Shown: positions 7,542-16,961, counted from the stretch's first letter. The stretch: DNA of 42,875 nt from an uncultured Cetobacterium sp. (GCF_947072685.1 NZ_CAMTIK010000017.1:1-42875), one strand, 5' to 3'. Notes: generated by a model from the letters alone, not told the origin. Numbers and translations: made by a program.

Positions 7542-8597
7542 ATGGATTTACATGGAGGAAATATTTATAAATTAAAAAGAGAAAAAGGGATTGAAGTTTT
7601 GGATTATAGTTCAAATATAAATCCATTAGGAGTTCCAGAGAGTTTTAAAGATGCAGTTATAAAAAATTTTGATTCTTTAGAAAGATATCCAGATATAGAT
7701 TATACAGAATTGAGACAAGCAATTGCAAAATATAATGATTGTTCAATTGAAAATATAGTGGTAGGCAACGGAGCAACAGAGGTTTTATTTCTTTATATGA
7801 AAGCTATTGCGGCTAAAAAAGTATTGATAATAGCGCCAACTTTTGCTGAATATGAAAGAGCAGCAAAATCGGCAGGAAGAGATGTGAAATTTTTTCCTTT
7901 GAGTAAAGACTTTTCTTTGAACGAAAATTTATTGCTTGATTTTATAACAGATGAAGAGGTTGTAGTAATTTGTAATCCGAATAATCCTACAGGAAAGTTT
8001 CAAAAATTAGAAAAAATAGAGAAAATAGCGAATGCTTTGGAAAAAAAGGGAAAAAAATTATTTATAGATGAAGCTTTTGTTGAATTTGTAGATGGTTGGG
8101 AAGAAAAGACAGCAGCCCTCCTTAAACATAAAAATATTTTTATATTGAGAGCGTTAACTAAATTTTTTGCTCTTCCAGGAGTAAGACTAGGTTATGGAAT
8201 AACTTTAGATTTAGAACTTTTAGAAAAAATAAAAGAGATTAGAGAACCTTGGAGTGTAAACGGTGTAGCAGAAATTGCAGGAAAAACAATGCTGTTGGAT
8301 AAAAAATATATAAGAGAAACAGAAGAGTGGATAAAAGAGGAAAAAATTTGGTTTTATCAAGAACTTTTAAAGTTAGATAAAGTGGAGGTTAGCCCTACAG
8401 AAACAAATTTTATACTTGTAAAATTATTGGAAGATAATGCTAAAAGTTTTAGAAAAAAAATGATAGAAGCGGGTGTTCTAGTTAGGGATGCTTCCAATTT
8501 TATGTTTTTGGATGAGAGCTATATAAGGCTTGCAATAAAAGATAGGGATAAAAACCAAAAGGTTTTAGATGCTTTAAAAAAGGTGATGGAGGCATGA
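7542..8597 (+). CDS. cobD: Threonine-phosphate decarboxylase CobD (PLP enzyme)
   Basis: This 351-residue protein belongs to the fold-type I PLP aminotransferase family near histidinol-phosphate aminotransferase. Landmarks are LHGGNIYKL at the N-terminus, SSNINPLGVP, and NPNNPTG. The PLP lysine is predicted at K207 in ALTKFFALPGVRLGYG. In a cobalamin operon next to cbiB it is best read as L-threonine O-3-phosphate decarboxylase, which supplies aminopropanol phosphate. It starts 11 bases after cbiB with an AGGAAG site, and its end overlaps cbiA by 4 bases. A histidinol-phosphate aminotransferase is the alternative, made unlikely by context and by the LHGGN start. Confidence 0.93.
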   Translation: MDLHGGNIYKLKREKGIEVLDYSSNINPLGVPESFKDAVIKNFDSLERYPDIDYTELRQAIAKYNDCSIENIVVGNGATEVLFLYMKAIAAKKVLIIAPTFAEYERAAKSAGRDVKFFPLSKDFSLNENLLLDFITDEEVVVICNPNNPTGKFQKLEKIEKIANALEKKGKKLFIDEAFVEFVDGWEEKTAALLKHKNIFILRALTKFFALPGVRLGYGITLDLELLEKIKEIREPWSVNGVAEIAGKTMLLDKKYIRETEEWIKEEKIWFYQELLKLDKVEVSPTETNFILVKLLEDNAKSFRKKMIEAGVLVRDASNFMFLDESYIRLAIKDRDKNQKVLDALKKVMEA

Positions 8598-9922
8598 AAG
8601 GATTTGTTTTAGCAGGAACAAGGAGTGGGATAGGGAAAACAACTATTTCAATGGGATTGATGTCAGCTTTTGAAGATGTTTCACCTTTTAAAGTAGGGCC
8701 GGATTATATAGATCCAAGTTTTCATAAATTTGTAACAGGAAATAAAAGTTATAACCTAGACCTTTTTTTGATGGGAAAAGAGGGTGTAGAATATAGCTTC
8801 TATAAACATTCTAAACAAATATCTATTGTCGAGGGTGTTATGGGATTATATGATGGCTTGGGAAATGATTTAGATAATTTTAGTACAGCTCATCTTTCAA
8901 GGGTTCTTAATCTTCCTGTTATATTAGTAGTAGATTCTGGAGGGAAGAGTACAAGTATAGCCGCAGAGATTTTAGGGTATAAGTTATTAGATCCAAAGGT
9001 AAATATTGCAGGGGTTATTATAAATAAAGTGAATAGTGAGAAGCTTTATTTTATGTTAAAAGAAGCTATAGAAAAGTATACCGGAATTCCTTGTGTGGGT
9101 TATTTAAAAAATGATGAAAAATTAGCAATAAGTAGCAGACATTTAGGACTTTTACAAGCTGAAGAGATAGAAGATTTAGAAGAAAAAAAATCAATTTTAA
9201 AAGAAGAGATAAAAAGAACAATAGATTTAAAACAAATATTTGAAATTGCTACAAATATCTCTTTAAAGAAAGAGCAAGATCTATTTAGTGAGTTTGAAAA
9301 TAAATATAGAGGTTTAAAGGTAGGAATAGCAAAAGATTCGGCATTTTCATTTTATTATGAGGATAATATAGAGTTACTTCAAAAGATGGGGATTGAAATT
9401 TTAGAATTTTCACCTATCAAAGATAAAAAAGTTCCAGATGTAGATTTATTGTATTTTGGTGGAGGATATCCTGAAAATTATTTATCAGAACTTTCAGAAA
9501 ATATATTATTTATAGATTCTTTAAAATCTTACCATGAAAAAGGTGGGTTTATATATGGAGAATGTGGTGGATTTATGTACTTAAGTTCCGCTATAAAAGA
9601 CCTATCAGAACAAAGATACACAATGGCAAATATTTTAGATTGTGATGTTAAAATGACAGGAAAACTTTTTATAAAAAGATTTGGTTATGTGGATGTAGAG
9701 TGGGGCGACTTGAAAGGCAAAGCTCATGAATTCCACTATTCGACAATAGATAATCAAGGTTTAGATGAAAGAGTTTTTAGGGTAATAAAACAAGATGGAA
9801 GAGAATGGATGTGTGGATATAAAAATAAAAATTTAATAGCTGGTTATCCTCATATACACTTTTTTAAAAGTTTAGACATAATTTTAGAAATATTAGAAGG
9901 AGTAAGAAGATGTCATACATAA
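8594..9922 (+). CDS. cbiA: Cobyrinate a,c-diamide synthase CbiA
   Basis: CbiA amidates the a and c side chains of cobyrinic acid using glutamine and ATP. The 442-residue protein has the ATP loop AGTRSGIGKT at residues 7-16, the substrate region VGPDYIDPSFH, EGVMGLYDG, and a C-terminal glutaminase domain with C324 in YGECGGFMYL. It starts inside the last codons of cobD (ATGA overlap) and overlaps the start of cbiC by 13 bases, which suggests translational coupling. Its ATP domain is clearly distinct from that of CbiP upstream. Confidence 0.97.
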   Translation: MKGFVLAGTRSGIGKTTISMGLMSAFEDVSPFKVGPDYIDPSFHKFVTGNKSYNLDLFLMGKEGVEYSFYKHSKQISIVEGVMGLYDGLGNDLDNFSTAHLSRVLNLPVILVVDSGGKSTSIAAEILGYKLLDPKVNIAGVIINKVNSEKLYFMLKEAIEKYTGIPCVGYLKNDEKLAISSRHLGLLQAEEIEDLEEKKSILKEEIKRTIDLKQIFEIATNISLKKEQDLFSEFENKYRGLKVGIAKDSAFSFYYEDNIELLQKMGIEILEFSPIKDKKVPDVDLLYFGGGYPENYLSELSENILFIDSLKSYHEKGGFIYGECGGFMYLSSAIKDLSEQRYTMANILDCDVKMTGKLFIKRFGYVDVEWGDLKGKAHEFHYSTIDNQGLDERVFRVIKQDGREWMCGYKNKNLIAGYPHIHFFKSLDIILEILEGVRRCHT

Positions 9923-10554
9923 AAAGACCACAAGATATAGAAATAAGAAGTTTTGAAATTATAGAGGAAGAGATGGGAGAAAAAGCATATGAATTTTCAG
10001 CAGAACATCTTCCAGTTGTAAAAAGGGTAATACACACCACAGCAGATTTTGAATATGCAGATCTATTGGAATTTTCGGAGGATGCTGTAAAATCTTGTAT
10101 AAAGGCTTTGAAAGAGGGCGGTAAAATCTATTGTGATACAAATATGATTTCTAATGGACTTAGTAAAATTACACTAAATAAATTTGGATATTCTTCATAT
10201 TCGTTAGTTTCGGATAAAGATGTTGCAGTAGAAGCCAAAGAAAGAGGAGTGACTAGATCTATAGTAGGAATAGAACATGCAGCAAAAGACCCGGATACAA
10301 AAATATATTTGATTGGGAATGCCCCCACAGCTCTGTTTAGATTAAAGGAGCTTATAGATTCAGGGGAGGTTCCAAAACCGGCTTTAATAGTTGGAGTTCC
10401 GGTGGGATTTGTTGGAGCTGCAGAGTCTAAAGAGATTTTACCGGGGAGTGGAATTCCATATATAATAGTAAAAGGGAGAAAAGGAGGAAGTCCAGTAGCC
10501 GTTTCAATATTACATGGAATTTTATATCAAATATATAAGAGAGAAGGATTCTAA
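9910..10554 (+). CDS. cbiC: Cobalt-precorrin-8 methylmutase CbiC
   Basis: CbiC moves the methyl group from C-11 to C-12, converting cobalt-precorrin-8 to cobyrinic acid. The 214-residue length fits the family. The catalytic His is H42 in RVIHTTADFEYADL, and the conserved CDTNMISNG and late motifs VGVPVGFVGAAESKE and KGRKGGSPVA are present. It overlaps cbiA by 13 bases, with a GGAG-type site in the cbiA end, and cbiD starts 2 bases after its stop codon. Confidence 0.96.
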   Translation: MSYIKRPQDIEIRSFEIIEEEMGEKAYEFSAEHLPVVKRVIHTTADFEYADLLEFSEDAVKSCIKALKEGGKIYCDTNMISNGLSKITLNKFGYSSYSLVSDKDVAVEAKERGVTRSIVGIEHAAKDPDTKIYLIGNAPTALFRLKELIDSGEVPKPALIVGVPVGFVGAAESKEILPGSGIPYIIVKGRKGGSPVAVSILHGILYQIYKREGF

Positions 10555-10555
10555 T

Positions 10556-11680
10556 ATGGATAAAGAACTAAGATCTGGTTATACAACTGGAACTTGTGCT
10601 AGTGTGGCTGCATATGTTGCTCTTAGTTTATTGCTTGGTAGAGAAGTAGAGAATGAAATTGAAATTGTAACTCTAAATGGAATAACTTTGAAAGTGCCAG
10701 TGCATTCTAAAAAACTTGGTAATGGTTGGGCAAGAGCGGTTGTTTTAAAGGATGCGGGAGATGATCCAGATGTTACTAATGGTATAGAGATATGTGCTAA
10801 GGTGAGAATTGTTAAGGGTCTACCAGATATAAAAAAAGCTCATAGACATTCAAATATACTTATATTGGGTGGAAGAGGTGTTGGATTAGTAACTAAGAAA
10901 GGGTTAAAAGTTGAACCAGGAAAGTCGGCTATAAATCCAGGACCTCAAGAGATGATTGTAAAAGCGCTAAAAACAATATTAGATGAAAATACATATGTAG
11001 TTGTTACTGTGTATGTGCCCAAAGGAAGAGAAAAAGCTTTAAAGACATTCAATGCAAAGTTGGGGATACTGGGCGGAATATCGATTTTAGGTTCAACAGG
11101 AATAGTAAAACCTATGAGTGAAGATGCTCTAACAAAATCAATGTTTGCAGAATTAAAGGTATTGAAAGAGAATAGCTCAAGAGATTGGGTGATATTTGCT
11201 TTTGGAAATCATGGAAAACAGTTTTGTATGGATAATAACATTGATATTGAGCATATGGTCGTAACTAGTAATTATATAGGATTTATGATAGATTCAGCAG
11301 TGAAATTGGGGTTTAAGAAGGTGCTGTTGATTGGTCATATAGGTAAAGCTATAAAAATAGCTGGTGGAATATTTAATACTCATAGTAGAGTAGCAGATGG
11401 GAGACTTGAAATTTTAGCTGCAAATGCAGTTTTAGTTGATGAACCAAGAGAAAATATACTGAAAATATTAAAATCTAACACAGCTGAAGAAGCTTGTGAA
11501 TATGTCAGTAGAAAAGATGAGCTATTTAATTTATTGTCAAATAAAGTAGCAAGCAGATGCAAAGAATTTTCAAGAGATGAGATTCGATTTGAAAATATGA
11601 TGTTTAACTATAGAGGAGAAAGTTTGGGAAGTAGTGATGGATTCTATAGTATGATAGAGGAGTTAAGAAGTGAAGAATAG
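10556..11680 (+). CDS. cbiD: Cobalt-precorrin-5B (C1)-methyltransferase CbiD
   Basis: CbiD methylates C-1 in the anaerobic pathway. The start chosen is ATG 10556, giving 374 residues. An in-frame ATG 42 bases upstream lies inside cbiC and would add 14 residues with no family match, whereas MDKELRSGYTTGTCASVAA matches the CbiD N-terminus. Later landmarks are VGLVTKKGL, INPGPQEMI, GISILGSTGIVKPMS and IGHIGKAIKIAGG. The site GAGAAGGA lies just before the chosen start. It overlaps cbiE by 11 bases. Confidence 0.96.
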   Translation: MDKELRSGYTTGTCASVAAYVALSLLLGREVENEIEIVTLNGITLKVPVHSKKLGNGWARAVVLKDAGDDPDVTNGIEICAKVRIVKGLPDIKKAHRHSNILILGGRGVGLVTKKGLKVEPGKSAINPGPQEMIVKALKTILDENTYVVVTVYVPKGREKALKTFNAKLGILGGISILGSTGIVKPMSEDALTKSMFAELKVLKENSSRDWVIFAFGNHGKQFCMDNNIDIEHMVVTSNYIGFMIDSAVKLGFKKVLLIGHIGKAIKIAGGIFNTHSRVADGRLEILAANAVLVDEPRENILKILKSNTAEEACEYVSRKDELFNLLSNKVASRCKEFSRDEIRFENMMFNYRGESLGSSDGFYSMIEELRSEE

Positions 11681-12302
11681 AGAGATAAAGGTGATAGGGT
11701 TAGGCCCTGGAAACCTAGACTATATAACAGGAGCTGGGATAAAAGCAATTCAAGATTCAGAGATTATTATCGGTGGAAAAAGACAATTAGAGGAGATAGA
11801 AACTCTTTTAAAAAATCAAGAGCAATACACACTTGGAAAACTTCAGTTGATGAAAGAATTTGTTTTAGAAAATCTAGATAAAAAGATTGCGTTTATAGTT
11901 TCTGGTGATACTGGATACTACAGCCTACTAACATATTTAAAAAATAATTTTATGGACATAAAATTTGGTGTTGTACCAGGAATATCTTCATTTCAGTATC
12001 TTTTTTCAAAAATAGAGATGACATGGGAATATTTTTCACCGCATAGCGTTCATGGAAGAGAATTTGATTATATAAAAGCTCTTGAAAATAGTAAAAATGG
12101 GGTTATACTTTTAACAGATAGTATTAATAATCCTATTGAAATATCAAAAGTACTTTTAAAAAATGGGATTGAGAATATAGAGGTTATTGTAGGAGAGAGA
12201 TTATCCTATGAAGATGAGTGTATAACAAGATTTGATGTAAAAGATTATGAGCGGTACGATAGAGAGTACCTTATGAATGTGACAATTTTAAGAAAGATAT
12301 AG
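11670..12302 (+). CDS. cbiE: Cobalt-precorrin-7 (C5)-methyltransferase CbiE
   Basis: CbiE methylates C-5 (in concert with CbiT at C-15) on the corrin ring. The 210-residue protein has the tetrapyrrole methylase N-terminal loop VIGLGPGNLDYIT and the central SGDTGYYS and VVPGISSFQYL motifs that bind S-adenosylmethionine. It starts with GTG at 11670 after GAGGAG, overlapping cbiD by 11 bases. cbiT is a separate downstream gene rather than fused as in CobL. Confidence 0.94.
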   Translation: MKNREIKVIGLGPGNLDYITGAGIKAIQDSEIIIGGKRQLEEIETLLKNQEQYTLGKLQLMKEFVLENLDKKIAFIVSGDTGYYSLLTYLKNNFMDIKFGVVPGISSFQYLFSKIEMTWEYFSPHSVHGREFDYIKALENSKNGVILLTDSINNPIEISKVLLKNGIENIEVIVGERLSYEDECITRFDVKDYERYDREYLMNVTILRKI

Positions 12303-12310
12303 GTGTTTAT

Positions 12311-12886
12311 ATGGGACATATTTATGACAAGGATTTTATTCAAAAAGAATTACCTATGACTAAACAAGAGATAAGAGCAATATCTATAGCTAAATTACAG
12401 CTAAAAGATGACTCTATCCTTATTGATGTGGGTGCAGGAACAGGAACTATAGGAATTGAAGGTGCTACATACCTTAGAAATGGTATGGTTTATTCCGTTG
12501 AAAAAGAGGAGAAAGGCATTGAAACTCTTAAAGAAAATATTAAAAGATTTAGACTAGAAAATATAAAGGTTATTGTAGGAAGAGCACCAGAAGCAATTCC
12601 AGAAATAAATTATGATAGGATGTTTATCGGAGGATCAACCGGATCGATGAGAAGCATTTTAGATCATTTTAAAAAATATGCTAAAGAAGATGCAAGAATT
12701 GTTATAAATGCTATAACATTGGAAACTTTAGCAGATGCTACAAAGTTATTAAAAGAGTTAAATTTTAAAAATATAGAAGTTGTAAATGTTGTTGTATCTA
12801 GAGGGAAAAATATCGGACCATACACAATGATGTATGGAGAAAATCCAATTTATATAATAACAGCAGATAAGGAGGAAATAAAGTAA
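12311..12886 (+). CDS. cbiT: Cobalt-precorrin-6B (C15)-methyltransferase, decarboxylating, CbiT
   Basis: CbiT methylates C-15 and decarboxylates the C-12 acetate side chain. The 191-residue protein starts with the family-typical GHIYDKDFIQKELPMTKQEIRA and carries the Rossmann S-adenosylmethionine motif DVGAGTGTIGIE at about 38-49. It differs in fold from the other cbi methylases. It begins 9 bases after cbiE, and its TAA overlaps the cbiL ATG as TAATG. Confidence 0.95.
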   Translation: MGHIYDKDFIQKELPMTKQEIRAISIAKLQLKDDSILIDVGAGTGTIGIEGATYLRNGMVYSVEKEEKGIETLKENIKRFRLENIKVIVGRAPEAIPEINYDRMFIGGSTGSMRSILDHFKKYAKEDARIVINAITLETLADATKLLKELNFKNIEVVNVVVSRGKNIGPYTMMYGENPIYIITADKEEIK

Positions 12887-13611
12887 TGTCAACAGCAAGA
12901 TTTTATGGAATAGGAGTAGGGGTTGGAGATCCCGATATGCTAACATTAAAGGCTATAAAAGCATTTAAGGAGTTAGATGTGGTTGTTTTACCTGAAGCTA
13001 AAAAAGCTGAGGGGAGTACAGCTTATGAAATAGCAAAAGAGTATTTGAAAGAGGGAGCAGAAACTTTATTTGTTGAGTTTCCAATGCTAAAAAGTGTTGA
13101 AGCTAGAAAAGAATTTAGACAAAAGAATGCGGAAGAGATTATTGCGCATTTAAACGCAGGTAAGAAAGTTGGATTTTTAACAATAGGGGATCCGATGACT
13201 TATAGTACTTATGTTTATATATTAGAATATTTAGATGGGAAAATTCCAGTGGAAACTGTGCCGGGAATATCATCTTTTTCAGATATGTCATCAAGATTTA
13301 ATCTGCCTCTAGTTATGGGAGAGGAATCTTTAAAGGTTGTTTCTTTAAATGGAGATACAGATATAGTTGGAGAGATTAATTCAGCAGATAATATTGTATT
13401 TATGAAAGTATCTAGAAATTTTAATAAATTAAGAGCTGGATTAGAGGCGACAGGAAATTTAGAAAATGTAATAATGGTTTCAAACTGTGGAAAAGATATA
13501 CAAGAAATAAATTTCGATTTAACAAAAAAAGAAGAGGAAACTATTCCTTACTTCACAACTTTAATATTAAAAAAAGGTGGTATCAATCAATGGAAAAAGT
13601 TTATTTCATAG
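12886..13611 (+). CDS. cbiL: Cobalt-factor II / precorrin-2 C20-methyltransferase CbiL
   Basis: CbiL methylates C-20, the first committed ring methylation after cobalt insertion. The 241-residue protein has the methylase loop GIGVGVGDPDMLTLKA, the TIGDPMTYSTY motif and VPGISSFSD. Start ATG 12886 shares one base with the cbiT stop and has AAGGAGG 9 bases upstream. It overlaps cbiF by 22 bases. Confidence 0.94.
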   Translation: MSTARFYGIGVGVGDPDMLTLKAIKAFKELDVVVLPEAKKAEGSTAYEIAKEYLKEGAETLFVEFPMLKSVEARKEFRQKNAEEIIAHLNAGKKVGFLTIGDPMTYSTYVYILEYLDGKIPVETVPGISSFSDMSSRFNLPLVMGEESLKVVSLNGDTDIVGEINSADNIVFMKVSRNFNKLRAGLEATGNLENVIMVSNCGKDIQEINFDLTKKEEETIPYFTTLILKKGGINQWKKFIS

Positions 13612-14345
13612 GAGCAGGACCTGGGGATCCTGAATTAATAACAGTAAAAGGGCAAAGACTTGTAAAAGAGGCAGATGTAATAGTATATGCAGGGTCTTTA
13701 GTGCCAAGACAAGTAATAGAGTGCCATAAAGAGGGAGCTGAGATTCATAACTCTGCTTCGATGACCTTAGAAGAGGTTATAGATGTAATGGTTGCAGGGA
13801 TAAAAGCGGGAAAGAAAGTAGCTAGAGTTCACACAGGAGATCCAGCTATATTTGGGGCTCATAGAGAACAGATGGATATGTTAGATGAGTACGAAATTGA
13901 GTATGAAGTTGTACCTGGAGTAAGTTCATTCTTAGCATCCGCAGCAGCAGTAAAAAAAGAGTTTACATTACCAAGTATATCTCAAACAGTTATCTGTACG
14001 AGAATGGAGGGAAGAACTCCTGTTCCAGAAAAAGAGAGTTTGGAGTCTCTTGCTTCTCATAGAGCTTCAATGGCAATATTTTTATCTGTTCATATGATTG
14101 GGGATGTTGTGAAAAAATTAGGAGTACATTATCCAATGACAACTCCTATTGCTATTGTTCAAAGAGCAACTTGGGAGGATCAAAAGATTGTTCTAGGAAC
14201 TTTAGAGACAATTGAAGAAAAGGTAAAAGAAGCTAATATAACAAAAACAGCTCAAATTCTAGTAGGGGATTTTTTAGGAGATGAGTACGAAAAGTCATTG
14301 TTATATGATAAGCACTTTACACATGAATATAGAAAAGGAATCTAA
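13590..14345 (+). CDS. cbiF: Cobalt-precorrin-4 (C11)-methyltransferase CbiF
   Basis: CbiF methylates C-11. The 251-residue protein has the N-terminal loop FIGAGPGDPELITVKG, the family motif ADVIVYAGSLVP, HTGDPAIFGAHREQMD and VVPGVSSFLASAA. The start at 13590 lies inside the end of cbiL with AAAGGTGG upstream. cbiG starts 2 bases after its stop codon. Confidence 0.96.
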   Translation: MEKVYFIGAGPGDPELITVKGQRLVKEADVIVYAGSLVPRQVIECHKEGAEIHNSASMTLEEVIDVMVAGIKAGKKVARVHTGDPAIFGAHREQMDMLDEYEIEYEVVPGVSSFLASAAAVKKEFTLPSISQTVICTRMEGRTPVPEKESLESLASHRASMAIFLSVHMIGDVVKKLGVHYPMTTPIAIVQRATWEDQKIVLGTLETIEEKVKEANITKTAQILVGDFLGDEYEKSLLYDKHFTHEYRKGI

Positions 14346-14346
14346 A

Positions 14347-15336
14347 ATGAAACTGGCTATATGGAGTGTAACAAGAGGAGCCGGATTTATTGGAGTTGGA
14401 ATTTCAAAAAAAATTCCAAACTCCACCCTTTTCACGCTGAATAAATTTAATATAGATGAAAGTATTCAAATGGAAAACTTTACAGAAACTTTAAATGAAA
14501 AATTTCATGAATTTGATGGACATATATTTATAATGGCAACAGGAATTGTAGTTAGAAAAATATCTGAATTGATTGTTTCTAAAGATACAGATCCTGCAGT
14601 TGTTGTAATAGATGAAGGATTAAATTTTGCAATATCTCTTTTATCAGGACATTTAGGTGGTGCAAATGAACTTGTAGAACACCTAGGAGGTCGTTTAGGA
14701 GTGGTACCTATAGTTACAACGAGCTCAGATATAACAGGAAAAATAGCAGTTGATACTCTATCTCAAAAATTAAAATGTCAATTAGAATCGCTTGAGAAAG
14801 CCAAAAATATAACAGCTTTAATAGTGGATGGGAAGGATATAGAGTTGCATTTACCCAGAAATATATGCTCAGAGGGATGTAGTGAAGGAGTTATAGTTGT
14901 TTCAAATCGTGAGAAAGTAGAAATGATACAGTTATACCCTCAAAATATTATAGTAGGTATAGGTGCTAGAAGAGGTATCGAAAAAGAGATTATCTTTGAT
15001 TTTTTAAAAGAAATATTTAATAAAAATAATCTTTCCTTAAAAAGCATTAAACATTTTGCTACAGTAGATTTAAAAGCTGATGAAGTTGGAATTTTAGAGG
15101 TAGTAAAAGAGTTGGGTAAAGAGTTAAAAATTGTTTCTCGAAGTGAAATTTTAGAGGTTGAAAATTTATTTGAAGGATCAGATTTTGTAAAAAAAGAGAT
15201 AGGAGTTAGAGCGGTATCAGAACCATGTGCTTTTTTAACTTCTTCAAAAGATGGTAAGTTTTTAGAAATGAAAGCAAAATATAAGGGTGTAACCCTTTCA
15301 ATTTATGAGGAGAGATTTATATATGAAAAAAGGTAA
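14347..15336 (+). CDS. cbiG: Cobalt-precorrin-5A hydrolase CbiG
   Basis: CbiG opens the delta-lactone of cobalt-precorrin-5A with release of acetaldehyde, the step that marks the anaerobic route. The start chosen is ATG 14347, giving 329 residues. An in-frame ATG 66 bases upstream lies inside cbiF and gives a non-homologous leader. Landmarks are MATGIVVRKISELI, DPAVVVIDEG, SLLSGHLGGANEL and the C-terminal GIGARRG with ATVDLKADE. The site AAAGGAAT precedes the start. It overlaps the cbiH start by 14 bases. Confidence 0.94.
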   Translation: MKLAIWSVTRGAGFIGVGISKKIPNSTLFTLNKFNIDESIQMENFTETLNEKFHEFDGHIFIMATGIVVRKISELIVSKDTDPAVVVIDEGLNFAISLLSGHLGGANELVEHLGGRLGVVPIVTTSSDITGKIAVDTLSQKLKCQLESLEKAKNITALIVDGKDIELHLPRNICSEGCSEGVIVVSNREKVEMIQLYPQNIIVGIGARRGIEKEIIFDFLKEIFNKNNLSLKSIKHFATVDLKADEVGILEVVKELGKELKIVSRSEILEVENLFEGSDFVKKEIGVRAVSEPCAFLTSSKDGKFLEMKAKYKGVTLSIYEERFIYEKR

Positions 15337-16054
15337 GATATACGTAGTAGGAATTGGACCAGGAAACATGCAAGATATCACTGTAAGAGCATATAACACT
15401 TTAAAAAATGTGGATGTTATCGCGGGATATATAACATATATTGATTTAGTAAGGGATGAATTTTCAGAGAAAGAGTTCTATGTTTCTGGAATGAAAAAAG
15501 AAGTAGCGAGATGTGAGCAGGTTTTAGAAATTGCAAAATCTGGTAAAGATGTTGCTCTTATAAGTAGTGGAGATGCTGGAATATATGGTATGGCTGGAAT
15601 AATGATAGAGGTTGCACAAAAAGAAGGATATGACGTTGAAGTTATTCCTGGAGTTACTTCATCAGTTGCAGGAGCCGCTATCGTGGGGGCACCACTTATG
15701 CACGATCATGCTACGATAAGTTTAAGTGATCTTTTAACTGACTGGGATGTAATAACAAAAAGAATAGATAAGGCAGCTGAAGGGGACTTCATAATATCTC
15801 TTTATAATCCTAAAAGTAAAGGAAGAACAACTCAAATAGTAGAGGCTAGAGAATTAATGTTAAAACATAAAGCGGAAAAAACACCAGTAGCTCTATTAAG
15901 ACATGTAGGAAGAGAGGAAGAGAATTATACTCTAACAAATTTAGGTGAATTTTTAAATCATGATATAGATATGTTTACTGTAGTTGTAGTAGGAAATTCT
16001 AAAACATACATTTCAAATGATAGAATGATAACTCCAAGAGGATATCATATATGA
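15323..16054 (+). CDS. cbiH: Cobalt-factor III (C17)-methyltransferase CbiH
   Basis: CbiH methylates C-17 with ring contraction. The chosen start is ATG 15323 (243 residues), because the strong site GAGGAGAG at 15307-15314 sits 8 bases before it; an ATG 18 bases upstream lies before that site. Landmarks are VVGIGPGNMQDITVRA, VIAGYITYIDL, ISSGDAGIYGMAG, VIPGVTSSVAGAA and SLYNPKSKGR. It overlaps cbiG by 14 bases and cbiJ by 4. Confidence 0.95.
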   Translation: MKKGKIYVVGIGPGNMQDITVRAYNTLKNVDVIAGYITYIDLVRDEFSEKEFYVSGMKKEVARCEQVLEIAKSGKDVALISSGDAGIYGMAGIMIEVAQKEGYDVEVIPGVTSSVAGAAIVGAPLMHDHATISLSDLLTDWDVITKRIDKAAEGDFIISLYNPKSKGRTTQIVEARELMLKHKAEKTPVALLRHVGREEENYTLTNLGEFLNHDIDMFTVVVVGNSKTYISNDRMITPRGYHI

Positions 16055-16791
16055 TTTGGGTTATAGGTGGAACAAAGGACTCTAGAGATTTTATAGAGTC
16101 CTTTCCTTTTAAAGAAAAACTGATAGTTACTACTGCAACAGAGTATGGTGGTAAATTATTGGAGGGGTTTAAAGAGTTAAAAGTTTTTTGTAAAAGAATG
16201 GACCAGAAAGAGATGGTTGAATTTATAAAAGAGATGAAAATAGAAAAAATAGTAGACTTATCTCATCCCTATGCTATAGAGGTTTCTAGAAATGCAATTG
16301 AATGTTCTGAAACTTTGGAATTGGAGTATATAAGATTTGAAAGAGAAAATCTCTTTCATGAAAATGGGATTTTAGAATTTAAAGAGGTTAATTCTTTAGT
16401 GAAGTATATTGAAGAACTTGATGGAAATATATTTGTGACGTTGGGAAGCAATAATATTGAAAAATTTAAAGGATTAAAAAATTTACAAAAGATATATTTT
16501 AGAATTTTACCAAAATGGGATATGATAAAAAAGGTAGAAGATATAGGAGTTTTGCCAAAAAATATAGTTGCAATGCAGGGGCCATTTAGTAAAGAATTAA
16601 ATATTGCAATGATGAGGCAACTGGATATAAAATATATGATAAGTAAAAAAGGTGGGAATACTGGAGGAGAAAAAGAAAAGCTAGATGCCACGTTAGAAGT
16701 AGGAGCTAAATCTATTTTATTATCTAGACCAGAGATAGAATACCCCCTAGAATTCTCAAATCTGTTGGAACTTTTAAAATATATGAAATGA
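16051..16791 (+). CDS. cbiJ: Cobalt-precorrin-6A reductase CbiJ
   Basis: CbiJ reduces the macrocycle of cobalt-precorrin-6A using a nicotinamide cofactor. The 246-residue protein starts with WVIGGTKDSRDFIE, and DLSHPYAIEVSRNA and the late KYMISKKGGNTGGEKEKL region are typical of CbiJ/CobK. It starts in an ATGA overlap with cbiH and is the last gene of the operon. Only a weak AT-rich terminator (16874-16903) follows. Confidence 0.94.
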   Translation: MIWVIGGTKDSRDFIESFPFKEKLIVTTATEYGGKLLEGFKELKVFCKRMDQKEMVEFIKEMKIEKIVDLSHPYAIEVSRNAIECSETLELEYIRFERENLFHENGILEFKEVNSLVKYIEELDGNIFVTLGSNNIEKFKGLKNLQKIYFRILPKWDMIKKVEDIGVLPKNIVAMQGPFSKELNIAMMRQLDIKYMISKKGGNTGGEKEKLDATLEVGAKSILLSRPEIEYPLEFSNLLELLKYMK

Positions 16792-16873
16792 ATATATAGG
16801 AGTAAATTTTATTTATAAGACAGTAATGATATTTATATGTACAATAAATAATTAAATAGTATAAAAAATATGT

Positions 16874-16903
16874 TAAATGTAATCTTGCAAAACATTTATT
16901 TTT
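16874..16903 (+). terminator. Possible weak terminator after the cobalamin operon
   Basis: TAAATGT (16874-16880) pairs with ACATTTA (16892-16898) around an 11-base loop, followed by a T-run. The stem is short and AT-rich, so this is tentative. No better hairpin is seen between 16792 and 16960. Confidence 0.4.
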
Positions 16904-16961
16904 AATATACTTACTATTCACCCCATATATAGTTGAACTATTCATTATTTATATAATGTCA

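Noticed and set aside
7542-8597. Histidinol-phosphate aminotransferase (hisC) instead of cobD
   Set aside because: The PLP fold is shared, but the LHGGN start, the place between cbiB and cbiA, and the riboswitch control favour threonine-phosphate decarboxylase. No his genes are near.
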